A stretch of DNA of 64,000 bases from Azonexus fungiphilus (GTDB lineage Bacteria; Pseudomonadota; Gammaproteobacteria; Burkholderiales; Rhodocyclaceae). Each line of letters starts with the position of its first letter. Positions within the stretch are counted from its first letter, which is position 1. Below the pieces are notes generated by a model. The model had not been told where the DNA came from. It saw only the letters and a list, made by a program, of their open reading frames with translations, and made no database searches. Shown here piece by piece: positions 46,817 to 55,707 of the stretch. Both the position numbers and the translations under genes were made by a program. The stretch covers positions 124,001 through 188,000 of the forward strand of contig NZ_RBXP01000011.1 of NCBI RefSeq assembly GCF_003634965.1, written 5' to 3'.

Positions 46817-48073
46817 ATGAGTTTCGTCGTCCCCGAACTGGCCGTTCCGGTCGAGGCATTCGCCACCGCGCTGGGCATCGGCCTGTTGATCGGCATGGAA
46901 CGCGAGCGTCGCCCGGACGCTGCCGCCGGCCTGCGCACCTTCTCGCTGGTGGCGATGCTCGGCTGCCTGTTCGCGATGCTTGGCGAAACCGGCGGCGGTC
47001 CGTGGCTGCTGGCAGTCGGCCTGGTGGTGCTGGCCGCGGCGATGGTCGCCTCGAACTTCTCGACCCAGCAGGAAGAGAAATACCGCGGCTTCACCTCGGA
47101 GGCGGCAATCATCGTCACCTACGGCCTTGGCGCCGCCGTCTGGTACGGCTACGCGACGGTGGCGGTGATGCTGGCCATCGCCACCACCGTGCTGCTCTAC
47201 TTCAAGGCCGAACTGAAGCAGTTCAGCGAGCGGATGACCGCCAAGGACATCAACTCGATGCTGCAGTTCGCGGTGCTCTCGCTGGTCATCCTGCCGATCC
47301 TGCCGGCCGACGATTTCGGGCCCTACGGCGCGATCAACCCGCGCCAGGTGTGGTGGATGGTGGTGCTGATCTCGGGCCTGGCGCTGGCCGGCTACCTCGC
47401 CCTGCGCATCATCGGCGCCCGCCACGGCGCGGCGGTGCTCGGCATTTTTGGCGGCCTGGCCTCGTCGACCGCAACCACCATGATGTTCTCCCGCCACGCC
47501 GCCGAGCACGGCCACCTGGTGCGCATGTCGGCGATCGTCATCCTGATCGCCAACGTCATGGTCATGATCCGCCTCGGCATCATCGCCGGCCTGGTCGCAC
47601 CCGGACTGATCGGCCCGATCGCCGTCGTCTTCGTCTGCGGCATCGTGCCCGGCGTGGCCATGGCCGCCTGGGGGTGGAAGATCCTCAACGCCGCCGGCGA
47701 CCTGCCGATGCCGGAAGTGCGCAACCCGACCGAGCTGAAGACGGCGCTTTCCTTCGGCGTCCTCTACGCCGTCGTCCTGCTCGCCGCCGCCTGGCTCCAG
47801 GATGTCGCCGGCAACAGCGGCCTTTACATCGTCGCCCTGGTTTCCGGGCTGACCGACGCCGACGCCAGCGTGCTGTCCACCTTGCGCATGTTCAACCTCG
47901 AGCGGGTCCAGTTCGCCGACGCGGTCACCGCGGTAACGCTGGCGCTGATCGCCAACCTGATCTTCAAGATCGGCCTGGTCGTCAGCATCGGCGGTCGTGC
48001 CCTGGCCCGCCAGGCGCTGCCCGGCCTGTTCGCCATCGGCCTCGGCATGGGCGCCGGCCTGCTGCTGGTGTGA
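46817..48073 (+). CDS. DUF4010 membrane protein with MgtC-like N-terminus
   Basis: A 418-residue inner-membrane protein with about 12 hydrophobic segments. The N-terminus has the MgtC-like motif GIGLLIGMERERRPDAAAGLRTFSLVAMLGCLFA, and the rest matches the DUF4010 family (GFTSEAAIIVTYGLGA, GIFGGLASSTATTMMFS, GLTDADASVLSTLRMF). Function is unknown; transport or membrane-potential roles are guesses from MgtC. It is followed by the hydrolase-like gene after 10 bases. Confidence 0.88.
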   Translation: MSFVVPELAVPVEAFATALGIGLLIGMERERRPDAAAGLRTFSLVAMLGCLFAMLGETGGGPWLLAVGLVVLAAAMVASNFSTQQEEKYRGFTSEAAIIVTYGLGAAVWYGYATVAVMLAIATTVLLYFKAELKQFSERMTAKDINSMLQFAVLSLVILPILPADDFGPYGAINPRQVWWMVVLISGLALAGYLALRIIGARHGAAVLGIFGGLASSTATTMMFSRHAAEHGHLVRMSAIVILIANVMVMIRLGIIAGLVAPGLIGPIAVVFVCGIVPGVAMAAWGWKILNAAGDLPMPEVRNPTELKTALSFGVLYAVVLLAAAWLQDVAGNSGLYIVALVSGLTDADASVLSTLRMFNLERVQFADAVTAVTLALIANLIFKIGLVVSIGGRALARQALPGLFAIGLGMGAGLLLV

Positions 48074-48083
48074 GCGCCGGGCG

Positions 48084-48686
48084 ATGAACCGGGCGCTCGT
48101 CCTGCACACGCCGGCCGGCCACCTGCTCGGCCAGTTCGCGCTGCCCGAGGCCCTGCCCGATTCGCCGCGCGGCCTGGTGCTGCTGCCGAAAGCGCATCGT
48201 GTCGCGGTCGACGACCCGAATACCCTGATTTTCCGCCAGGCCGGCTACGCGGTGCTGGCGATCGAGCTGCTCAGCGAGCGCGAGATGCACTACGCCGACG
48301 CCGCCCAGGACGTCGCCCGGCTCGGCGCCCGGCTGCTCGACGTGCTGGCGCTGGCCGAGCGCGACGGCGACATGGAAAGGCTGCCGCTGGTCATCTTCGC
48401 CAGTGGCGAGGCAACCCCGGCGGCGCTGCGCGCAGCGGCCCGGCGCGATGCCCAGGTGCGGGCGCTGGCGGTGCATGGCGGCCCGCTCGACCGGGCCGGA
48501 CTGGAAGCGCTGCGCATGCTGGCGGCGCCGCTACTGATGCTGACCGATGTCGATGCCGGCGAGCCCGGCTGGCAGCGCGCCGCCGCCCATCTCGGCTGCC
48601 CGCACGCCGCTCAGCGGCTGGCGCCCGGCGAGACGGCGGGAAGCGCCGCCGTCGCATGGTTCGGCCGCTGGCTGGCGGCTACTTGA
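48084..48686 (+). CDS. Alpha/beta-hydrolase-like protein with altered nucleophile elbow
   Basis: A 200-residue protein that follows the fold of the dienelactone hydrolase-like group. Where the group has GxSxG, here the segment is VIFASGEATPAALRAA (about residues 110-125), so the Ser remains but the flanking glycines do not fit. Later strands (RALAVHGGPLDRAG, APLLMLTDVDAG) match the family. It may be inactive or have a different role. Substrate unknown. Its 3' end overlaps the small convergent gene by eight bases. Confidence 0.65.
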   Translation: MNRALVLHTPAGHLLGQFALPEALPDSPRGLVLLPKAHRVAVDDPNTLIFRQAGYAVLAIELLSEREMHYADAAQDVARLGARLLDVLALAERDGDMERLPLVIFASGEATPAALRAAARRDAQVRALAVHGGPLDRAGLEALRMLAAPLLMLTDVDAGEPGWQRAAAHLGCPHAAQRLAPGETAGSAAVAWFGRWLAAT

Positions 48687-48861
48687 TGCCGCCGCTCTGC
48701 TTCTTGTAGCTGGCGAACTGGCTGGCCCACTCGATGAAGGAAATCTCGGCCATCTCGATCTGCCGGCGCTCGCCGCTGCGCCGCTCGACCCGGCGCGCTT
48801 CGGCTTCGCCTTCGGTGGCGCGCCGGTCTTCACCCGTGCGTTTTTCTTGGAACAAGGACAT
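48679..48861 (-). CDS. Small charged protein, 60 residues
   Basis: A short open frame encoding a highly charged N-terminal two thirds (KRTGEDRRATEGEAEARRVERRSGERRQ) and a helical end (EISFIEWASQFASYKKQSG). The ATG is preceded by TTGTTCC-like sequence rather than a clear Shine-Dalgarno site. No known family was recognised. It is real only if conserved; it overlaps the end of the hydrolase-like gene and lies before a promoter-like region. Confidence 0.5.
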   Translation of the reverse strand: MSLFQEKRTGEDRRATEGEAEARRVERRSGERRQIEMAEISFIEWASQFASYKKQSGGIK

Positions 48862-48885
48862 GAGTCAGGAATACCCGAAAAGACA

Positions 48886-48917
48886 TTGACTGCCGCAACA
48901 GGACGCAATCATATAAT
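48886..48917 (+). promoter_or_regulatory. Candidate sigma-70 promoter before the metalloprotease-like gene
   Basis: TTGACT (48886-48891) and TATAAT (48912-48917) lie 20 bases apart, a little longer than ideal, 67 bases before the gene start at 48984. Confidence 0.45.
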
Positions 48918-48983
48918 GACAACGTCGCGCTGTGCAGCCCCGCCCTTCTTCGCCGACGCTCTCCCCTTTTCCCCGATTCCATC

Positions 48984-49751
48984 ATGTTCCGCAAATTCCG
49001 CATCCTGATCCTGCTGCTCGTCCTGGCCAGCGTCGCCCTCGCCGCCTGGCGCGCCGAAACCCGGCTGGTCGCCTGGGAGCGCACCGTGCATGTCGCGCTC
49101 TATCCGATCGCCGCCGACGATTCGCCGGCCACCGCCGCCTACCTGTCGACGCTGGACAACGAAAGCTTCGGCGAAATCGCCGAATGGATCGACCAGCAAA
49201 TCGGCGGCTACGGCAAGACGGTGCTGCAGCCGGTGGTCATCCGCGTCGCCAGGCCGCTGCGCGAACTGCCGCCGCCGGCGCCGCAGGGCGGCAGCGCCCT
49301 CGACAACATGCTGTGGAGCCTGAAGCTGCGCTGGTGGGCCGGCGAGCACGACGCGATCGCCGGGCCGGCGCCGCAGGTCCGCCTGTTCGTGCTCTACCAC
49401 GATCCCGAGCGCATCGGCCAGGTACCGCACTCGGTTGGCCTGAGCAAGGGCCAGCTCGGCGTCATCCACGCCTACGCCAGTCGCCGCCAGCATCGCCAGA
49501 ACGCCGTGGTGATCGCCCACGAGTTGCTGCATACCTTCGGTGCCACCGACAAGTACGATCCGCGCAGCCTGCAGCCGGTCTTTCCCGCCGGTTACGCCGA
49601 GCCGCAGCGGAATCCCCTGCTGCCGCAACGCCTGGCCGAGATCATGGGCGGCCGCATCCCGGTCGATGGCGAGCGTTCGGAAATCCCGGCCAGCCTGCGC
49701 CAGGCGGTGATCGGCACGGCCACCGCCGGCGAGATCGGGCTGCTCCGCTAA
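48984..49751 (+). CDS. Putative membrane-anchored zinc metallopeptidase
   Basis: A 255-residue protein with one N-terminal membrane segment (about residues 5-21). The main feature is AHELLHTFGATDKYD (about 178-192): HExxHxxGxxD, the zinc site of metzincin-type peptidases with Asp as third ligand. A later EIMGGRIP (about 222) could be the Met-turn. The rest has no recognised domain. It lies just before mfd, which has its own -10 box, so the link with mfd is unlikely to be functional. Substrate is unknown. Confidence 0.7.
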   Translation: MFRKFRILILLLVLASVALAAWRAETRLVAWERTVHVALYPIAADDSPATAAYLSTLDNESFGEIAEWIDQQIGGYGKTVLQPVVIRVARPLRELPPPAPQGGSALDNMLWSLKLRWWAGEHDAIAGPAPQVRLFVLYHDPERIGQVPHSVGLSKGQLGVIHAYASRRQHRQNAVVIAHELLHTFGATDKYDPRSLQPVFPAGYAEPQRNPLLPQRLAEIMGGRIPVDGERSEIPASLRQAVIGTATAGEIGLLR

Positions 49752-49780
49752 GCGACGGCGAAGGCGGGCGCGCCAGCGGC

Positions 49781-49786
49781 TATAAT
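49781..49786 (+). promoter_or_regulatory. -10 box for mfd
   Basis: A perfect TATAAT lies 28 bases before the mfd GTG. No convincing -35 is seen. It places the mfd promoter in the 63-base gap after the metalloprotease-like gene. Confidence 0.45.
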
Positions 49787-49814
49787 CGTCGCCCCGTCGT
49801 CCGCCCCTGCCGCC

Positions 49815-52800
49815 GTGTCCGCTGCTCCTTCCCTGCTTCAGCTTCCCGCTCTGCCCCGCCCCGGGCAGCGTGTCGATCTCGAACCGCTCGCCGGCGCTGC
49901 CGACGCGCTGACGCTGGCCGAACTGGCCGCCGCCAACCCCGGCCGGACGCTGGCCGTGGTCACCGCCAGCGCCGCCGACGCGCAGCGCCTGCTCGAAGAA
50001 ATCCCGTGGTTCGCGCCGCAGCTCAAGGTGCGCTTGCTGCCGGACTGGGAAACCCTGCCCTACGACCATTTCTCGCCGCATCAGGACCTCGTCTCCGAAC
50101 GCCTGGCCACACTATGGGCGGCATTGCAGGGCGAGGTGCAGATCCTGCTGGTGCCGGCGGCAACCGCGGTCAACCGGCTGGCGCCGCCGGAATTCATGGC
50201 CGCCTACACCTTCGAGTTCAAGAAGGGCCAGACGCTCGACGCCGAGAAATTCCGCGCCCAGGTCACGTTGGCCGGCTACGCCAACGTCACCCAGGTGGTG
50301 TCGCCCGGCGAATACTCGATCCGCGGCGGCCTGATCGACCTCTTCCCGATGGGCTCGCAACTGCCCTACCGGCTCGACCTGTTCGACGACGAGGTCGAGA
50401 GCATCAAGACCTTCGACGTCGACACCCAGCGCACCGTCTACCCGGTGCCGGAAGTGCGCCTGCTGCCGGCGCGCGAGTTCCCGCTCGACGACAAGGGTCG
50501 CACCCACTTCCGCCAGGCCTTCCGCGAGCGTTTCGAGGGCGACCCGGCCAAGTCCGGCATCTACAAGGACATCTCGACCGGCATCGCCAGCGCCGGCATC
50601 GAGTACTACCTGCCGCTGTTCTTCGACGCGACGGCGACGCTGTTCGACTACCTGCCCAAGGACGCGATCTTCGTCACCCACGGCGACGCGCCGGCCGCGA
50701 TCGCCGCCTTCTGGAACGACACCCGCTCGCGCTACAACCTGCTGCAGGGCGACAAGGCGCGGCCGCTGCTGGCGCCGGAAGAACTGTTCCTGACCGACGA
50801 AGCCTTTTTCACGGCGGCAAAATCTTACGGTCGACTGGCCCTGGAAGGAAAAAATGCCGGCGCCGGAAAATTGCCCAATATCGCCGTCGACCGTCGCAGC
50901 GAAGAACCGCTCGGCGCGCTGAAGAACTGGCTCGCCGCCTGGCCCGGGCGCGTGCTGCTGCTTGCCGAGACCGCCGGCCGCCGCGAAACGCTGGCCGCGA
51001 TGTTCGCCGAGCACGGCCTCAAGCCCGCCGCCTGCGCCGATTTTGCCGCCTTCGCCACGGGCAGCGAGCGGCTGGCGCTGGGTATCGCGCCGCTACAGCA
51101 GGGCTTTGCCCTCGACCAGGTCGCCTTCGTCAGCGAGACCGAGCTGTTCGCCGGCAGCCCGCGCCGCACCCGGCGCGAAGCGGCGCGCAAGGCAAGCTTC
51201 GACAACTGGCTGAAGGACCTGACCGAACTCAAGGTCGGCGACCCGGTGGTGCACGAAAGCCACGGCATCGGCCGCTATCGCGGCCTGGTGCGGATGGATC
51301 TAGGCCTCGGCGAGCAGGAATTCCTCGAACTGCACTACGCCAACGACGCCAAGCTCTTCGTGCCGGTGGCGCAACTGCACGTGATTTCGCGCTATTCCGG
51401 CGCCGAGCCGGACGCCGCACCGCTGCACACGCTCGGTTCAGGTCAGTGGGAAAAAGCCAAACGCAAGGCCGCCGAGCAGGCGCGCGACACCGCCGCCGAA
51501 CTGCTCGCGCTGTACGCCGCGCGCGCCGCCCGTCAGGGCCACGCCTTCGATTTTTCGGAAAACGACTACGAAGCCTTCGCCGACGGCTTCGGCTTCGAGG
51601 AAACCGCCGACCAGGCGCAGGCCATCGCCGCCGTCATCGCCGACATGAAGTCGGGCAAGCCGATGGACCGGCTGGTCTGCGGCGACGTCGGCTTCGGCAA
51701 GACCGAGGTCGCCCTGCGCGCCGCCTTCTGCGCGGTGGCCGGCGGCAAGCAGGTGGCCGTGCTCTGCCCGACCACCCTGCTCTGCGAACAGCATTACCAG
51801 ACCTTCGTCGACCGTTTCGCCGACTGGCCGGTCAAGGTCGCCGAAATCTCCCGCTTCAAGACCGCCAAGGAAACCGCGCAGGCGCTGCAGGACCTGGCCG
51901 AAGGCAAGATCGACATCATCATCGGCACGCACAAGCTGATCGGCAAGGACGTGAAATTCAACCGTCTGGGCCTGGTCATCATCGACGAGGAACACCGCTT
52001 CGGCGTACGCCAGAAGGAAACGCTGAAGGCGATGCGCGCCGAGGTCGACGTGCTGACGCTGACCGCGACGCCGATCCCGCGCACGCTGGCGCTGTCGATG
52101 GAAGGCCTGCGCGATTTCTCGGTGATTGCCACCGCGCCGCAGAAGCGCCTGGCGATCAAGACCTTCGTATCCCGCTTCTCCGACGGCATCATCCGCGAAG
52201 CGGTGCTGCGCGAATTGAAGCGCGGCGGCCAGGTGTATTTCCTGCACAACGAGGTCGACACCATCGAGAACATGCGCGAGAAGCTGGAAAAGCTGGTGCC
52301 GGAAGCGCGCATCGTCATCGGCCACGGCCAGATGAACGAACGCGAGCTGGAAAAGGTGATGCGCGACTTCACCGGCCAGCGCGCCAACCTGCTGCTGTGC
52401 ACGACAATCATCGAGACCGGCATCGACAACCCGCACGCCAACACCATCCTGATCAACCGCTCGGAGAAATTCGGCCTCGCCCAGCTCCACCAGTTGCGCG
52501 GCCGGGTCGGCCGTTCGCACCACCAGGCCTACGCCTACCTGCTGGTGCAGGACGAGAAGGCGATGACCAAGCAGGCCAGGCAGCGCCTGGAAGCGATCCA
52601 GATGATGGAGGAACTCGGTTCCGGCTTCTTCCTCGCCATGCACGACCTGGAAATCCGCGGTGCCGGCGAGGTGCTCGGCGACAACCAGTCGGGCGAGATG
52701 CAGGAAGTCGGCTTCACCATGTTCAGCGAGATGCTCAACCGCGCCGTCGCCCACCTGAAACAGGGCAAGGTGCTGGAAACCGCCGACCTGACGCAGCCGA

Positions 52801-53252
52801 TCGGCGTCAGCGGCGAGATCAACCTGCGCACCCCGGCGCTGCTGCCCGACGCCTACTGCCCCGACGTGCACGAGCGGCTGACGCTGTACAAGCGCCTGGC
52901 CAACTGCGAGAGCGACGACGAGATCGACGCGCTGCAGGAAGAACTGGTCGACCGCTTCGGCGAATTGCCGCTGCAGGCGCAGGCGCTGGTCGCCACGCAC
53001 CGGCTGCGCCTCCTGGTCAAACCGCTGCTGGTACAGAAGCTCGACGCCGGCAACGACCAGGTGACGATCCAGTTCGCCCCGGAGTTCTCGAAGAATCCGC
53101 CTATCGAGCCGATCAGGATCATCAATTTGATCCAGAAGAACCGCAGCTATAAGCTGGCCGGACAGGATAAGATTTCACTTTTGCGCCACTGCCCGGCCTT
53201 GCAGGACAAGGTTGCGGCGGTCAAGGACATGATACGCGAGCTGACCAAATGA
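49815..53252 (+). CDS. mfd: Transcription-repair coupling factor Mfd
   Basis: A 1145-residue SF2 translocase that removes stalled RNA polymerase and recruits UvrA. The N-terminal UvrB-like region (FSPHQDLVSERLATLW...; GEYSIRGGLIDLFP) is followed by the RNA polymerase-interaction domain (GDPVVHESHGIGRYRGL) and the translocase motor. Motor motifs are Walker A CGDVGFGKTEVALRAAF, IIDEEHRFGVRQKE, LTATPIPRTLALSM and the TRG region GRVGRSHHQAYAYLL. The C-terminal TRCF domain closes it. A GTG start at 49815 fits the family. The stop overlaps the DAHP synthase start by four bases. Confidence 0.96.
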   Translation: MSAAPSLLQLPALPRPGQRVDLEPLAGAADALTLAELAAANPGRTLAVVTASAADAQRLLEEIPWFAPQLKVRLLPDWETLPYDHFSPHQDLVSERLATLWAALQGEVQILLVPAATAVNRLAPPEFMAAYTFEFKKGQTLDAEKFRAQVTLAGYANVTQVVSPGEYSIRGGLIDLFPMGSQLPYRLDLFDDEVESIKTFDVDTQRTVYPVPEVRLLPAREFPLDDKGRTHFRQAFRERFEGDPAKSGIYKDISTGIASAGIEYYLPLFFDATATLFDYLPKDAIFVTHGDAPAAIAAFWNDTRSRYNLLQGDKARPLLAPEELFLTDEAFFTAAKSYGRLALEGKNAGAGKLPNIAVDRRSEEPLGALKNWLAAWPGRVLLLAETAGRRETLAAMFAEHGLKPAACADFAAFATGSERLALGIAPLQQGFALDQVAFVSETELFAGSPRRTRREAARKASFDNWLKDLTELKVGDPVVHESHGIGRYRGLVRMDLGLGEQEFLELHYANDAKLFVPVAQLHVISRYSGAEPDAAPLHTLGSGQWEKAKRKAAEQARDTAAELLALYAARAARQGHAFDFSENDYEAFADGFGFEETADQAQAIAAVIADMKSGKPMDRLVCGDVGFGKTEVALRAAFCAVAGGKQVAVLCPTTLLCEQHYQTFVDRFADWPVKVAEISRFKTAKETAQALQDLAEGKIDIIIGTHKLIGKDVKFNRLGLVIIDEEHRFGVRQKETLKAMRAEVDVLTLTATPIPRTLALSMEGLRDFSVIATAPQKRLAIKTFVSRFSDGIIREAVLRELKRGGQVYFLHNEVDTIENMREKLEKLVPEARIVIGHGQMNERELEKVMRDFTGQRANLLLCTTIIETGIDNPHANTILINRSEKFGLAQLHQLRGRVGRSHHQAYAYLLVQDEKAMTKQARQRLEAIQMMEELGSGFFLAMHDLEIRGAGEVLGDNQSGEMQEVGFTMFSEMLNRAVAHLKQGKVLETADLTQPIGVSGEINLRTPALLPDAYCPDVHERLTLYKRLANCESDDEIDALQEELVDRFGELPLQAQALVATHRLRLLVKPLLVQKLDAGNDQVTIQFAPEFSKNPPIEPIRIINLIQKNRSYKLAGQDKISLLRHCPALQDKVAAVKDMIRELTK

Positions 53253-54316
53253 CCCAGATCCTCGAGAACATCAACGTTTCCGCCTTCGACGCGATGCCGA
53301 CGCCGGCGGAAATCCACCAGAAACTGCCGTTGACCGCAAAAGCCGAGGCCACCGTCAGCGCAGGCCGCGACCTGCTGCGCAACATCCTCGACCGCAAGGA
53401 TCACCGCCTCTTCGTCGTCGTCGGCCCGTGCTCGATCCACGATCCGGTTGCCGGCATGGACTACGCCCGCCGCCTGAAGGCGCTGGCCGAGGAAGTCGGC
53501 GACACGCTGCAGATCATCATGCGCGTCTACTTCGAAAAGCCGCGCACCACGGTCGGCTGGAAGGGCTACATCAACGATCCCTTCATGGACGATTCCTTCC
53601 AGGTCAATGTCGGCATGGAGAAGGCGCGCGACTTCCTGCGCCAGGTCAACGAGCTCGGCCTGCCCGCCGGCACTGAGGCGCTCGACCCCTACGGCCCGCA
53701 GTACTACGGCGACCTGATCACGTGGACGGCGATCGGCGCCCGTACCACCGAATCGCAGACGCACCGCGAGATGTCGTCCGGGCTGTCCACGCCGGTCGGC
53801 TTCAAGAACGCGACCAGCGGCGACCTGACGGTGGCCACCAACGCCATCCTCTCGGCCTCGCGCCCGCACTCCTTCCTTGGCCTGAACAACGACGGCCGCG
53901 TCGCCATCGTCCGCACCAAGGGCAACCCGCACGGCCACGTCGTGCTGCGCGGCGGCGACAGCGGCCCGAACTACGACACCGTCTCGGTCGCCGTCGCCGA
54001 GCAGGCGATGGTCAAGGCCAAGCTGCCGACCAACATCGTCGTCGACTGCTCGCACGCCAACAGCTCGAAAAAACCGGAACTGCAGCCGCTGGTCATGGCC
54101 GACGTGGTCAACCAGATCCGCGCCGGCAACAAGTCGATCCTCGGCGTGATGATCGAATCGAACATCGAGCCCGGCAACCAGCCGATCCCCGCCGACCTCT
54201 CGCAACTCAAGTACGGCTGCTCGGTCACCGACGGCTGCGTCGGCTGGGAGACCACCGAGAAGATGCTGCGCGACGCCGCCATCATGCTGCGCGACGTGTT
54301 GCCGGAACGCCTCTGA
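53249..54316 (+). CDS. aroG: 3-deoxy-7-phosphoheptulonate synthase (DAHP synthase, type I alpha)
   Basis: A 355-residue enzyme that joins PEP and erythrose-4-phosphate, the first step of aromatic amino acid synthesis. It has VVGPCSIHDP, RVYFEKPRTTVGWKG, GPQYYGDLITWTAIGARTTESQTHREMSSGLSTPVGFKN and VDCSHANSSK, typical of AroF/G/H. Which feedback type it is cannot be fixed from sequence alone. It overlaps mfd by four bases. Confidence 0.93.
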   Translation: MTQILENINVSAFDAMPTPAEIHQKLPLTAKAEATVSAGRDLLRNILDRKDHRLFVVVGPCSIHDPVAGMDYARRLKALAEEVGDTLQIIMRVYFEKPRTTVGWKGYINDPFMDDSFQVNVGMEKARDFLRQVNELGLPAGTEALDPYGPQYYGDLITWTAIGARTTESQTHREMSSGLSTPVGFKNATSGDLTVATNAILSASRPHSFLGLNNDGRVAIVRTKGNPHGHVVLRGGDSGPNYDTVSVAVAEQAMVKAKLPTNIVVDCSHANSSKKPELQPLVMADVVNQIRAGNKSILGVMIESNIEPGNQPIPADLSQLKYGCSVTDGCVGWETTEKMLRDAAIMLRDVLPERL

Positions 54317-54326
54317 CCGACCGGCG

Positions 54327-54854
54327 ATGCCGGCCCCGGCGACTCCCGCGATCCTGGTCAGCGCCTGCCTGCTCGGCCAGGCGGTGCGCTACGACGCGCA
54401 GGCGGTGCCCTGCCCCAGCCGGCAACTGGCCGACTGGCAGCGGGCCGGCCTGCTGCTGCCGTTCTGCCCGGAAACCGCCGGCGGCCTGCCGGTGCCGCGC
54501 CCGGCCGCCGAGATTCGCGGTGCCGGCGGCGGCAGCGCCGTACTGGCCGGCGCGGCTGAGGTTGTGGACGGCCACGGCCGCAACCTGAACGCGGCCTTCA
54601 TCGCCGGCGCCGAAGCCGCCCTGGCCGCGGCCCGGCGCCACGGCATCCGCCTGGCGATCCTCAAGGAGCGCAGCCCGTCCTGCGGTTCGCGGCAGATTTA
54701 CGACGGCAGCTTCGCCGGCCGGCACATCGCCGGTGCCGGCGTCACCGCCGCCCTGCTCGAGGCTGCCGGCATCCGCGTCTTCAACGAACAGCGGATCGCC
54801 GAAGCCGCCGCCTTCTACCATGCCCTGCCGGCCGCGAGTGCCGGTGCCCACTGA
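54327..54854 (+). CDS. DUF523-family protein
   Basis: A 175-residue protein of the DUF523 family: ILVSACLLGQAVRYDA at the N-terminus, FCPETAGGLPVPRPAAEIRG, and the C-terminal AILKERSPSCGSRQIYDGSF. The conserved Cys residues (SACLLG, FCPE, PSCGS) may bind metal or be reactive. Function is unknown. It lies ten bases after the DAHP synthase and ten before serB. Confidence 0.88.
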   Translation: MPAPATPAILVSACLLGQAVRYDAQAVPCPSRQLADWQRAGLLLPFCPETAGGLPVPRPAAEIRGAGGGSAVLAGAAEVVDGHGRNLNAAFIAGAEAALAAARRHGIRLAILKERSPSCGSRQIYDGSFAGRHIAGAGVTAALLEAAGIRVFNEQRIAEAAAFYHALPAASAGAH

Positions 54855-54864
54855 AAACCAGACC

Positions 54865-55707
54865 ATGAACCTGATCATCCAGGGCGGCGCGCTGCCCACC
54901 TTCCTGCTTGACCGCATTTTGACCGCTACCGGGGCGTCGACCGTGGAACCCCTGCCGCCGCAGGTGGTGCGCCTGCGCAACGCCAGCCGGACACCGGAAT
55001 TCGCCGCGCTGGCGCCCCTGATCGAGGCCGAGAAGCTCGACTGGGCCTTCGTCGAGCCGGGACGCAAGCTGTCGGATTTCGGCCTGATCTGCTTCGACAT
55101 GGATTCGACGCTGATCACCATCGAATGCATCGACGAACTCGCCGACTTCGCCGGCAAGAAGCACGAGGTCTCGGAAGTCACCGAGGCGGCGATGCGCGGC
55201 GAGATCGACTACCGCGAAAGCCTGCGCCGCCGCCTGGCGCTGATGGCCGGGCTCGACGCCCGCGTGCTGGCGCGCGTCTTCGGCGAACGCCTGCTGCTCT
55301 CCGACGGCGCCCGCGAACTGCTCGAAGGCGTGCAGAACGCCGGCTTGCGCACGGCCATCCTGTCCGGCGGCTTCACCTATTTCACCGAGCGGCTGCGCAT
55401 CGAACTGGGTTTCGACTTCGCCACCTCGAACGAACTGGAAATTGCCGGCGGCAAGCTGACTGGCCGGGTCGTCGGCGACATCGTCGATGCCGCCGCCAAG
55501 GCACATCACCTGGCCCGCCTGCGCGACGAGCTGGGCTTGCGCAAGGATCAGGTGATCGCCGTCGGCGACGGCGCCAACGACCTGTTGATGATGGCCGAGT
55601 CCGGCCTCTCGGTGGCTTTCCACGCCAAGCCGGCAACCCGCGCCAAGGCCGACGTGGCGATCAATTTCGGCGGCCTCGACGCCCTGCTCAATCTGTTCGA
55701 ACGCTGA
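54865..55707 (+). CDS. serB: Phosphoserine phosphatase
   Basis: A 280-residue HAD phosphatase for the last step of serine synthesis. The catalytic motif is CFDMDSTLITIECIDELADFAG (nucleophile Asp at about residue 78), with motif II SGGFTYF and motif III/IV GDGANDLLMMAESGLSVAFHAKP. The N-terminal about 70 residues are an extra domain found in beta/gamma SerB. The ATG at 54865 is the homology start. Its last 20 bases overlap the convergent exporter gene. Confidence 0.95.
   Translation: MNLIIQGGALPTFLLDRILTATGASTVEPLPPQVVRLRNASRTPEFAALAPLIEAEKLDWAFVEPGRKLSDFGLICFDMDSTLITIECIDELADFAGKKHEVSEVTEAAMRGEIDYRESLRRRLALMAGLDARVLARVFGERLLLSDGARELLEGVQNAGLRTAILSGGFTYFTERLRIELGFDFATSNELEIAGGKLTGRVVGDIVDAAAKAHHLARLRDELGLRKDQVIAVGDGANDLLMMAESGLSVAFHAKPATRAKADVAINFGGLDALLNLFER

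Noticed and set aside
48932..53152. A 1406-codon frame overlapping mfd in another reading frame
   Set aside because: It is rich in Arg, Ala and Gly with no motif, whereas the in-frame reading from 49815 is a complete Mfd protein.
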